From Zantedeschia hybrid cultivar (lineage: Eukaryota > Streptophyta > Magnoliopsida > Alismatales > Araceae): a stretch of DNA of 64,000 nt. A program made the translations under genes and the position numbers. The DNA is taken from NCBI GenBank assembly GCA_030544215.1, contig JARZZO010000008.1, positions 21,282,614 through 21,346,613 on the forward strand. Direction: 5' to 3'. The first letter of the stretch is position 1. Every line of letters starts with the position of its first letter. The notes below the pieces were generated by a model. The model was not told the DNA's origin, did no database searches, and saw only the letters and a program-made list of their open reading frames with translations. Shown here one piece after another: positions 37,701-49,700 of the stretch.

Positions 37701-40700
37701 AATTGGTTAAGCAAAATGACACTCACTTCTTCAGACAAAAAGATATTCTTAGGATTTATTTTGGGCTCTCTCTTATGAGTACAAAGTTCTTTTAAAAATT
37801 TAGCATAGGCCGGCACATGTTTGATTGTATCAACCAATGGTATGTTAATGTGGACTTATTTAAATAAGTCCATTAACTGTTCATTTTTGGCTTGGATTTG
37901 ATGCTTTCTTTTCTTTTTGCCATTTTCTAAAGCTTGTGGAAAATGGATTTTTGGTTTATAATTCTCAGGACATTCTTCCATTTTTCCTTTTCTTTGACTG
38001 ATATTGGGTTGTTCATTCTCACCTTCATTTTTTTCTTCTCCTTCATCTTCATTCTGTTCATGATTGGGTTGACTAGATCCTTGGTTTGGGTAAGGATCCG
38101 GCAAGACTTTATCACTTCTTAAGGCCAAAATTACTTTCACATTTTCTAACTGTGGGCCTCTTGGTAGATTTGAGCCCATTTGAGGCTGAGCTTGAGGATT
38201 AAGTAGGATTGGTTGATGTTGGAAACCCGAAGGATAATTTCGCGGGTTTGCAATGGATTGACTTGGTAATGGGCCCACTTCCCTCCTCATGGTTGTATCA
38301 GCTATTTGACCTAATTGGGCTTCTAATTTCGAAATGGATTGTTGTTGAGAGATAACCAATTGTTGCAATTGTTGTTGTTGTTGTTGATTCATGAGTAATT
38401 GCTGCAGCATATTGAATTTGTCATTATTTTGATTTGATGGGTGATGTTGTGGGATTTGATATGGAGGTTGAGAGAACATATTCTGATTGTTATTGGGCTG
38501 AAAGTAAAGAGTTTGAGCTTGGGACTGGATAGGTTGGCTTTTATTGAAAGATTGATTTGTGTAGTAATTTTGTTGATGGGCCATGTTCTGAAAGTTTTGT
38601 GCTTGTGGGTTTGGAGCTTGGGCTTGTTGAGATTTGCATGAAAAATTAGGATGATTCTTCCAGTCAGAGTTGTAGGTGTTGTAATATGGATCATGATTGG
38701 ACTTTGAATAACCCTGGGCTGTTTGGACTTGTTCTTAGATGAACGGCGGCAATTGGGCCACCGTAGGACACTCACTGACATGGTGAGTTGGGTTGGCACA
38801 AAGACTATAAGCTTTTTGATAAGATGAAGAGGATTCTGAGTAAGATCTTGATTGTGCATGGATATTAGATCCTTGGTTATTCGAAGCTAGGACTTGGTCT
38901 AACTTTTGGGCCATAAGATCTATTTTGCTCATTTGTTGGGCCAGAAGGTCCACCTTATCCAACTTTTGGGTCAAGGCATTGATATCCATCTTAGGTTCAA
39001 ATTCTCCTATATTTCTTATTTCATAGATTCCAGTCCGTTTGGATGTTCCCACAGATCTTTCATATGATGAAAGTGAGGCATGATTTATTGAATTTTCACT
39101 TAGCATTTCAAACAGATCATATACTTCTTCCTTACTTTTACTCATGAATGCTCCTCCACAAGATGCATCCACCATTTGCCTATATTGTGCATCCAAACCT
39201 TCATAAAATGTCTGCACAATTTGCCATCTAGATAGTCCATGATGTGGATATTTCCTAAGCAATTCCTTCAGCCTTTCTCACGACTCATGGATCTGTTCAC
39301 TAGATAATTGTGAAAACCCGGTTATGGCCCGTCTTATGGTATTGGTTCTTCTTATATGATAGAATTTCTTTAAGAACTCTTGTTGCATTTCAGGCCAAGT
39401 TCTAATGGGCTTCCCTATCGTTCCAAGCCAATATTTGGCTTTGTCCTTAGTGAGAAAGAGAATATGGTAAGTCGAAGGGCATCTTCCGTGAAATCTTGAA
39501 TTTTCACGGTTGAACAAATCTCAAAGAATTCATCCAAATGTTTATATGGATCTTCATTGGTATTCCCATAAAAAGATGGGAGCATTTTGATGGTGCTTGG
39601 CTTGATCTCATAATGGCTAGCATGGACATTAGGCAATTGGATACAAGATGAAGGATTATAGTATTGAGGAATGAAGTATTCCTTCATTTGTTTAGGCATT
39701 TGTTGATTATTTCCAGCTATTTGATGTTGAATATTGATTTGGTGATGTAAGTATCTCTCAATTTCTTGAATGAGTTTGATAATGTATGGCTTTTGAGATC
39801 TTCTACCTAGCGTACACTAGACCAAGATGAGATGAGAATAGTTGTTTTTGTTATTTTTATTTTTATATATTTTTATGTTTATTTATGCAAAGACAAACAA
39901 GTTAACAACAAATTCATAATGACTTAAGTGTACCCTAGACTTAAGAATGAGATTTCTCACAAAATGGCTAGAATTCATTGTGAATCACTCCTACAATAGA
40001 TCAATCGGCCATGTAAGAGTTGGGATAGTGGGAGGCTCCCCCTACTTTCGTAGGGACCTAATTAAATAACCACTTGTCCACTTAGGCGTTTGTCTTTGTA
40101 ACCTTTAGTCTAGACACCGTTGTCCAAAGTAGAAATGAATTTAAAGTTCGGTCCAATCATAGTGTGAACCTTAGGTGCAATTGCTATTTGATTTTTATTG
40201 GGCTTGGGACAATGCAAGATGGAGTGTTTGTGGTTGGTGGGTCAAGGAAGGATGATGAAATCCCCACCTTATCTTGTTATGAAGATGCCCTTAAATTATT
40301 TTATCAATGAGATGCTCACCACAATTCAAACAAGTTTGTTTTGTGCAATAATGAAATGACAATGCATGAACATGTTATTTGCTCAATTTTGAAAGACTCA
40401 CCTTGCTTCCCGCACTCTTCAACATGAATCAAATGACAAAAATAAAAGCTAAATGGCTAATTCTAATGCAATTTTATATGATGTATGTCCTAAAATATGA
40501 AGGTTTGATTTCTAATCTTGAGATGTATTTTTTTTTTAATTTAATGAGATCTATATCTATTCTAAGCAAATCTAAAAATAAAATAAAAATATTTAAGAAA
40601 TCGAAACAAACTCACTAAGTTGAGCTTTCCTTTTGTCTTTTTTTTTTTTTAAATTCCTGTAAAAAGAGAAAATGAATGTGAGTATAGATTTATACAAATG

Positions 40701-43700
40701 GATCTAAAATAATCAAAATTAAAATTCTAATTCCCCGGCGACGGTGCCAAAAATTGATCACTTGAAATTATGTGTCGTTAAGCATATTCGAACATCAATG
40801 TTAAAATTCTAATTTTCACATATAATTATTTGAAAAATAACAAGTGGTGAGATTCGGTCGAATCCACAGGGAAATAGATTTTTAAAGTTGAAAACTTTGA
40901 GTTTTTAAAGGAAAAATAGAGACGAAAGAAGAGGGAGCATGATGATTTGATTTGTTAAGAATTAAAATTAACCGGACTTACTATGAACTCACAAAAGGAG
41001 CACCCCTAAACGAGCATAATCAGACCATCTACTGAATTAAGACTACCTCTAAAACACTAATTAAAAGTAGAATATAAGATTTGAGTAGTGTCAACAGAAG
41101 AAAAAATAAAAGTTGTAGAACAAAAAGATGGAGAAAAGGTAACTTTTTTTTTCAAAGGAGCTACTGTCATTCATTATCAGAACAATATGAAATTTTACAG
41201 AGACATTGAAAATAAAAAATTAACATAACTTTTACAAGAAAACTTTTACAGAAAATATTCGAAATACAGTGTAACATGGAGAACTCAAAAATTAGAGAGA
41301 GAGACAGTGGAGAGAGAAAATTGATGTTTGCAGCCATCGTAGTCCTTTGTGCGGATTCTTGGTAGTCTTGGACTCCTTCCAATGGCCAGTTGCAGTGCCT
41401 CGAGTCCACCTCTTGCACTAATAGTCGCTGGTTTGAGAGAGATGTAGAGAGAGAGAGCGAAAGAGAGAGAGAGAGAAAACAAAAGCTAGAGAGAGAGGGG
41501 GCTGCTACAGTACCCGCGGGTACTGTAGCAAAGAGAGGGAGAAAGTGGAAGAGAAATTGAGAGAGAGTTATTTTGTGGAAGGGGTGAGAGAGTTTAAAAA
41601 TTTTCTAAAATTCTAAAAAAATCTCTGAATTGAGAGAGAGAATTTCAAAAAATAACCTTTCTTTTTCCTCTCCCCTTCCATGGTTTTATAGAAGAGAATT
41701 CTTAATTCAAATTTTGAATTTCAAATCTTCTAATAAATTGGCCCTTAATTGCTCGCACTAAGCTTCCCCTTGATTAGAGGATTCTACATGAATGTACATT
41801 TGAAATTTAAATTTAGAGAGGGATATGTCAAATTTTGAATTTTGAATTGAAGAATAAATGTTATTTTCGAGATTTTAAAATTTTAAAATTAAATTTTAAA
41901 AAATACTATTTTTGAAATTTGAATACCGAAATTCTCTCTTCTCTCTCTTAGTTGGCTTGTGGTTCCCTTTTTAAGACAAAAAGAATACAATCTTGTTCCT
42001 TCCAGGATACCCTGGTCACTTCCTTGAAATCCAGGTAGTCCAACTACTATGCCATTTGCTTGTTCATGTCCTACATTCACATAAAATAACAGTTAAGTTC
42101 ATGCGGCAATTAATAAATCATCCAAATGCACATTAAATGATTGTCAAGAAAGTCTTATTTGAGAATGAAATTGCTATCGTTATTCAATCCATGGAGTGAT
42201 GATATTTGAAATTCGAATTTTACAGAATTGATATGTTTGAAAGCATAATTAATTTATCTATCATTCAATATGATTTTGTTCATTAAATTGATAGCAAAGT
42301 GTGTAAGTTTCATCTGTTATTTATGTAAAATTGTGAACTTATCAGTTTGCTTTCGGTGGAGGGTAATCTTTGTACCCTCGGGTGTTTGTATTTATAATGT
42401 TTTTTTCTTCATTATGGAATGGGCTGTGACTTATGTCACCTTCTAGAAAAAAAAAAAGAACAATCAATTGCAAAGGGACCAAGTTGAAACATTTCTTTCT
42501 CAAAGAACTGAGTAAAAATTTTTGGGATGTATTTTTTTTTTGAAAGTGGATGGTACCACAAAATGTATTAATAGTAAAAAGGAGATGTACAAGTATAAGA
42601 TCTAAGGCTTCCAAAAAATCCCTTGTACAAAAGACACCAAGATGGTGTGATCAAATCCCTCTCAATAGAAACAAAAAGGAGGATTGTGATGAACTAGCAT
42701 GGCATAGGAGCCTCACCTCACGCCCTTTCACCCCCCCCCCCGACACACAGACAGATCTGTTACAAATAAAATAGAAAAGCTCCACAACTGTCTTGACTTC
42801 CTTTCTGAAAATCCTGACATTCCTCTCACCCCATCTTGACCACAGAGTTGCGTGAAGAATGAGCTGCCACATCTTAGCGTCCTGCTTGTTGGTCCATCTC
42901 CTTTCCCACCCCTAGAGCAGCGCACCAACCGTCAAAGGCAGAGGGTGCAAACAACGAATCATATCAAAGACCAACGTCCATAGTTGCACAGAGAAAGGGT
43001 TCGTCACAAGGTGGTCAATACACTCATCTGCCCTACCACATAGAGAACAAGTTGTCTTAGTACCCTCCGTACAAGCTGCCACAAAATCGTAGTGGGACGT
43101 TTAAGATATTTGAGTGGGACTAAATGTGAACAGTGGGATGGGGTTGCCTGAGCTGGCTTCAATCACTGTCTGACGCTGGCATTCCTTAGTGCAGTTAATA
43201 TTTGTAATTTGCCATGTTGGACATTTCTCCCATACATCTAGTTTGGGGAACACTTACCAAAAAGGGTTCCTCTGTTTCACACCACACATGCACACATTCT
43301 CTTTGCAGCCGCATCCTCATCCTTTGCTAGTGGGTCGCTCCCCCCTTTAACAAAGAATGTAACACCACATTAGATAAATATTATCTTTTTAACAAAAACA
43401 TTATGCATGTTTTGTGTTTTAGTGAGGATATTTTTTAATACTGAATGAAATATCACTTGGAGCTCATGCATGAAAACATTTGTTTCTGTTACTATTTTCA
43501 ATATTTTATTTGCAATGTGTATTTTTTATTCTTGTTAAATTGGAAATGGATCAAGAGCTCATTTTCATAGGAAACTGTTCATAGCCTTTGAGGAAGGTTT
43601 TAAAGTTTGTAAGACGGGTTTAAAGACTTAAAAATTTCAAATACTAGCTTGATGAGGTCAACATTTCAGACATCAGACCCTCATAGGATGACCTGTCTCA

Positions 43701-46700
43701 TGCAAGTGTACTTGACTACCACAAGGAATTTCTGTTGGTGAAAGCCATTTGGACCCATACTGTGTATTCATGAGCCACTCCACTCCTACATAATTATGGG
43801 CCTCTACTCCACTAACTCGAGTTTTTTGGTTGCAGTTTGGTTTGGTGACATGGTATTATAGTCCGTTTGCTCATTGGGCTTGCCTCACTTGGCCTTGATG
43901 TTTGGGAGCATTGCTTGCTCTGTGTCTCTCCAGGGTTTGGTGTTGGGGGGGAATGTGATAAAAACCCTTTTAGGCATGTACAGGGTTATTCACTAGCCAC
44001 TCGTTGCCTAGATTACTTTTGAGCCTCTCCACCCACTAAGACACTTTTGGGTTGACAGTTCAGTTCAGTAACAAAGTTAAGAAAAAAAAGGGTTGTGGCT
44101 AAGCTCCAGAACCCTTTGAAAAGCCTTTCATGTGACTCACTTGAATCCTAGGCGTGATGGGTACCCGAAACTTTGAGATGAGTCGGTATGGGTTGGCACA
44201 ACATGGAAAACCCCAAGTCTTAGCTACTTTATGGAACTGGAATTGGTTCTGAAACCATTCATGACCATGTCTGATTTAGATTTAGAGAGTAATTACATGG
44301 TCCTGAATTTTTTTTCTTGTTGTCAAATCTACATCGCAAGAAGATGGCTGTATTAAGGTCAATGTGAGAAGATGTTTGTATTAGGCAAAACCTTAATGTA
44401 GGTTTTGGTTGGTACATGTGAGACATAAATGGAAGGAAGCCATTAAAGATGCTTGGTTAGGCTTTTAATCTAAGTATGAATATTGGTAAAGTTTGATTAT
44501 AATGATTACCTAAAGGATTAAATACTTGTTGCCTCCAACATCTCCTCTCTCTCCCCCCCCCCCCCCCCCCCCCCCAAAGAAAAAAAAAGGAGGGATGCCT
44601 GAAGTATCGGTTGGCTAATAGTAAACTTTTGCGCTCATGGCAGTGTGAGGCTCTTCTTGAAGGTTTGCTTCAACATGGAAGGCTTACATTTGATCAACTT
44701 GCTATGCGTGCAGCATCTAGGCAAGCTGAAGGTAAGCACACATCTTTTATTTTTCCATTCTTATCCTTCTCTGAACTTGATTAGGTTTTTTATTGATGGT
44801 TTCCTCTAGTTGTTTTCATGCCTATAATTGTCTTTAGGCTGATATTTAAGGAAAGTGGTTGCATCCAAAAATAAATTACTGATATAGTTATGTGTTTAGT
44901 TTGTATTCTTCTGGTTCCAAAATAAATTACTGAGATTTTTTTTCGTTGGAAATAATGAAATATTGTAAAGAAATGGGGGATGACTTGCCCGGTGAAGAAT
45001 GCTTACTTGAGTTCCTAGTGGCTTTCTTGTCTAAACCTAGTTGTGGAATGCCCAAACAATTGTTCGTTAAACCATGAATGCCATACCATGTTCATGTTGT
45101 AACCATCATCCATTAAAGGACAAAGTATAAGGTCATGTTGAACTAGGGAACTAGAACTTGGAGGAAGGACCCATGATAAGAACCAAGGAGCAAGTTAGTC
45201 TATGAGAAAGAATTTTGCAAACTAATCTAAGGAAAATCGCATGATAGATGATATTTTAGTCATAGTATTTCATTTGCATGTTTTACACGGAGCTCGAGTG
45301 AAACTATGATGGGTTTGGTTCATAGTGCGGGCCACACTATGTAATTAGATCCTTTATGGCGGTCATGAGGATGACATGGCAATGCTTCTAGTTTTCGGTA
45401 GAGATGATATTTGTTGTTCTTGGCAAGTGGTTATCAATCGTGACTACTAACTAAGGCAGCACCTCAAGTCCTATGCACCAATTGATCTACAATATGGGTT
45501 TCCACTGAAGTTACTGTGTTTATTAATGTTTATAGACCATGTTGTGGTGCTATACTTGATTGTAATGTACAAGAACTAACATGTTCCTGACCTGACATCT
45601 GAATAAAGAAACTTATTCATAATTTTGGAAGAAAGAATGTTCAAATGCAAAGGAAAGTCACTAGGATCTCTGAGTCCCTATAAAAATAGCGGCATGAAAA
45701 GTCAAACACAAGACTTGAAAATGATGGAAATCCCATGCCAAGAACATAATCATCAGAGTAGCGTAGCGGAAGCATGATTGGATGATATACTCATTGAGAA
45801 TTATAAAATAAAAAATAAATTCTGTACCATAAATTTCTAGGTGTCAAACTTGTGTTTTAAGGACATGTTAATGTAAACTTATGATTGGTTCCTTTCATGA
45901 CCTTGGTAGTACGGGAGGGTAGAAAGAAAATAGTGATTTTGGTTTTATATTTCAAAAAGGGTGTAGAAAGATAAGATAAGCTAAATAAGACCTAGATAAA
46001 ATCTTAAGGGGCAATTCCTTCACACATATGCATACATTAGTTGAAATTCATATGGACGTAGGTTAGACCTCACACTAACAAAATGAACAAATGGCATTCT
46101 TTAGTCAATAGGAAAACCACGAGTGAGGGGAGAAAAAAACTATTTCTCGGTTGGGTGATATCACATATAGCTGTAGAGTTATGTATGTTATTAGGAGTAG
46201 AGAGTGGTATCAAACTTTAGAAGTGGGCAATAAGACAACCAGTTTTAAGGACGAAATCTTAATAAGGAGAGAGTGTAAGCACCTGCAATTAATGCAGTGA
46301 CATATTCACAATTCTAAGAAAGTTAAAGTTTATTTGTAAGAAAATATAAAGGATTGGACTTTTAATTTAAACCTACTAATACTTCAAAACAATCCAAAAG
46401 TACTAAGTTGTAAAATACATGGACATAAACTGAAATTCTAAAGTTTAAGGATTAGAAGGAATAGACTAGGGATTTAAGTTAAATTTTTTGCAAGTGTCTA
46501 ATGGACCTTAATGGGCCTTGAAATGATGCACTGTAATGGGCCATAAAAATAGATGAAATAGACCCAACTAAGTGCCTTAACGGGTTGAAAACACAAGGCC
46601 TTATTGGGCTATGGCTGGGCCCTTAATGCGCCACTAATGGGCGCATATTGGACCTTGTTAATGGGTCTTCTAGAAGGCCTAAAGCTTTAAACCGCTCCCT

Positions 46701-49700
46701 CTGCCCACAGACTTCCAGAAACTTCCCACCTCCTCAATCCACTTCCTCTATCCCTTACATAAAAAGGGGCGATGGGGCTGGTTCTTGTTATCCAGAAAAA
46801 GGAGAGAGAAAGAGGGAGAGAGAGGGAGAAAGAGAGAGGGCTTGAGAGAGAAATAGAGAGTGATGGATGAAAGTTTTACTCGGCCCAAAACGATATGTGG
46901 GCCAGCCCAATAACGCGGACTTGAGATAAGACTCATGGACATGCCCAGTAAAAGAGCCCTACCACCAATAGCATTCGGCTCGTTGATCTCATCCCACCGA
47001 AGGGGCATCTGAGTTCTTCCTGTAATAGAACCCCAGGGGTGGATCAAGTGGGGGCCTATCCCTTCAGTTAGAATCCTATTTTATTGACCCAATCCAACCT
47101 TGAGCAGAAGCATATCAAGATAAACTTGGAAATTGGCTTGGATACGTATATGCGGGGTACCTCTCTTGATTCTCGATGGATCACGATGAACCAAAGGCTT
47201 TGGCTCGCATCTAACCTTTCAAAAGCAGGCTCTTTTCTCCCAAGTAACTGCCCCCAAAAGGGGACTCGGGCAACGTACTCTTTCTAATCGGAACTGGATC
47301 AGAAGCTGCAACAGAACCACTATATAAGGACCCCCCTAGTCCAATAGGCCGAGGTACGTTGGAACTAGCCCAATCTCTCTCTGCGCTTTCCTTCGAGACC
47401 CCTAACCTTCTGACTTAGGCCCTTAATGGTGTTCTCTTTTGCAGGAGCAGTTGAATCCTAGCCCTCTGATTACATGCGGATGACTCTGATCGTGGTGGGC
47501 GAGATTTCAACCCATCCTCTTTTGATCCCCGGACCACCACTAGGGGCCCTTAACTGTGTTCTCTTTTGCAGGAACAGTTGAATCCTGGCTCTCTGATCAC
47601 AGGCGGAGGACCTTGATTGCAGTGGATGAGATTTCGACAAATCATCTTTTGGCGCCGTCTATGTGAAACGACCCGAGAAGTCATAGTTAGAGGTCACCAC
47701 AGTAAGATATCTAGGCAGAAGGAGGTTGCAAGCGACGAAACGACGCTCCTGCCTCCACCACCTTCGGCCGTCAACACCCATATAGTACAAAGACCCAACA
47801 TCGATGACCACGACCGCCCTGAGGAGATATGTTATGTAGCCTAAGGCCCCGACGTGCAGTTATTGATAGACCTTATCCATTGGTTGGAAGCCAAGATTGA
47901 TCGCCTCGAAGGAGAAGCACAATGCCGAAGGTGCGGGAGAACGGCGAGCCCTCCAAGGAGTCGTTGGAATGAAGAAAACGTGGTGCCCCCTCCACCACTG
48001 CCCCCATAAGGTGGCCCTTTAATTCTTGCTAGAGAACATCCCTCTCATTGCGATCCCGAGCCAGACGAGAGACGCGGTTGATCCTGCGAGCGGTCGGCGA
48101 GGGAGAGGCCTTCTGTCCGGGGTTCACCGAGCGAAGAGTCTCGACCCTCCTCGAACTAGGGCATCGCACTGACCACGGCCGAACAACACCTTTGCCAGTA
48201 GCATCACCTCTTCTCGGTCGTCCCCTGGTTGTTCGATAAGCACCTCTCATGTCTCTTCCTCCTTAGGATCGACATTCTCGCCCTGACATAGGCATGGTGG
48301 TTCTAGTTGCTATTCCTGCCACTTATCTCGTGGGAGAAAAGGGTGCGAAAGTTGGAAGAGCGAGTAGAGAAGCTACTCTGCTGAGATCGAAAATCTATTT
48401 TGGGGGATCTAGGGAGCTGAGGTTCCCGCTTTACTAGACTCCTCTCCCCCAGTGCTTTCAGATGTCGACTCTAAAAACCTACGATGGCACAAAGGACTTG
48501 GACGACCACTTGCAGATGTTCGAAAGCACATTCTCGCTCCTGAATGTACCAGATGAAATCAAGTGCTGGGCCTTTCCAACGACATTGGAAGGTAACGCCT
48601 AACAATAGTTCAAACAACTTTAGGCGAACTCCATCGACAACTTCAGAGAGCTGTGTTGTTTTTTTTTCTAGAACAATTTTGCCGCTCGCAGGCGGATGCC
48701 AGTGACCACGACATCATTGGCGTCCCTGCGACATAAGAAAGGCGAGTCCCTCCGCAGATACTGGGCCTATTTATATGAGGTAGCCCTGAAAATTCCCAAT
48801 ATGGACGTGCCTAATGCTGCACAATACTTCATAGCGGGCGGGCACAACCAGCCAGGAGGCTTAATTCGAACTTAGTAAAGCTGAATGCATCTTACAAGAA
48901 ATTAAAAATGAAAATTACGTTCATTGGCTAAAAAAGATGAAACCAGTCCCCGGAGTTGAGAAAATCGGTAAGTTGTGCGCTTTCCAGTAGGAGTATGACC
49001 ACTTCACATCAGAGTGTTACGATCTCAGGAGGGAGATCAAATCCCTCATCAAGTGTGGATACCTTAAGAATTACGTCGCCAACGGGGGGTGAGTGGGATT
49101 CTAGTTAGGAAGCACAAAGGCACGACAACTGATCCCCTCCGCTTGTTGATCGTGACCTTTCCATCCCTTCCGACTGCGTCATTTATGTGATCTACGGAGG
49201 GGCCTCTAGTAGAGGAGATAGCAACAAGAAGGGAAGGAGTTGTGCCTCCAAAACCCAACGACTCACCTGGGAAGTCGTTGTTAACCACATCCCTCTGACT
49301 CAATAACTAATCATCTTCTTTGATGAGGATTTGCAAGGTATCGTGCTCCCTCATAATGATGCGTTAGTAATTGAAGTTGATATTACAGGTTATCCCGTCA
49401 AGAGAGTCTTTATAGACAACGGGAGCTTGCTGGACATCTTATTCTTGGATTGCTTTAAACAGCTCGAGTCAAACCTAGTAGGCATGCTGAAGGTCCAAAC
49501 CCCAATTTATGGTTTTAACGGCCAGCCCATGACTGTCGAAGGTCAGATAATCCTTTCCATGACGTTGGGAACTTGTTTGGAACTTGACCTAGTTATCTCT
49601 CCTATCGGAATTTTATTATTAGATCCTATCGTTTTGGTCTTTTTGTTTTTATCTGGAGAAATATAGGTCGGTTTTATGTGTTTTGTTTCTTGGACTATGG

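Larger units (their letters stand above)
33814..42344 (-). mobile_element. LTR retrotransposon, Athila-like Ty3/gypsy, gag-protease only, 8.5 kb
   Basis: Two LTRs (33814-35621 and 40755-42344) share TGATC...TTATCA termini. The element is flanked by the 5-bp duplication GTTTG (33809-33813 and 42345-42349). A primer-binding site next to the right LTR shows that transcription runs right to left. The internal region encodes only gag and an aspartic protease, both broken by stops and frameshifts. No reverse transcriptase, RNase H or integrase is present in the 1.3 kb between the protease end and the 3-prime LTR (35622-36950) or elsewhere. It would depend on other elements for transposition. The protein motifs match Athila/Tat-type gypsy elements. 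Confidence 0.92.
32056..42458 (+). mobile_element. Composite L1-type LINE insertion, internally deleted, hosting other elements
   Basis: The 16-bp duplication AACAATCAATTGCAAA flanks it (32040-32055 and 42459-42474), with an A run at 42447-42457 just before the right copy, the mark of target-primed reverse transcription. The 5-prime part (32056-32260) encodes an ORF1 tail with the zinc knuckle CIRCLQKGHWERDC at 32195-32236. The 3-prime part (about 33066-33813, then 42345-42446) encodes the C-terminal end of ORF2. Everything between, including reverse transcriptase, is missing. In its place is an 0.8 kb segment of another origin (32266-33065). An 8.5 kb LTR retrotransposon later split the 3-prime part. 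Confidence 0.85.

Noticed and set aside
46648..46845. Short open frame in the LTR flank
   Set aside because: It ends in a GA-rich tract translated as Arg/Glu repeats and lies in retrotransposon-derived sequence.
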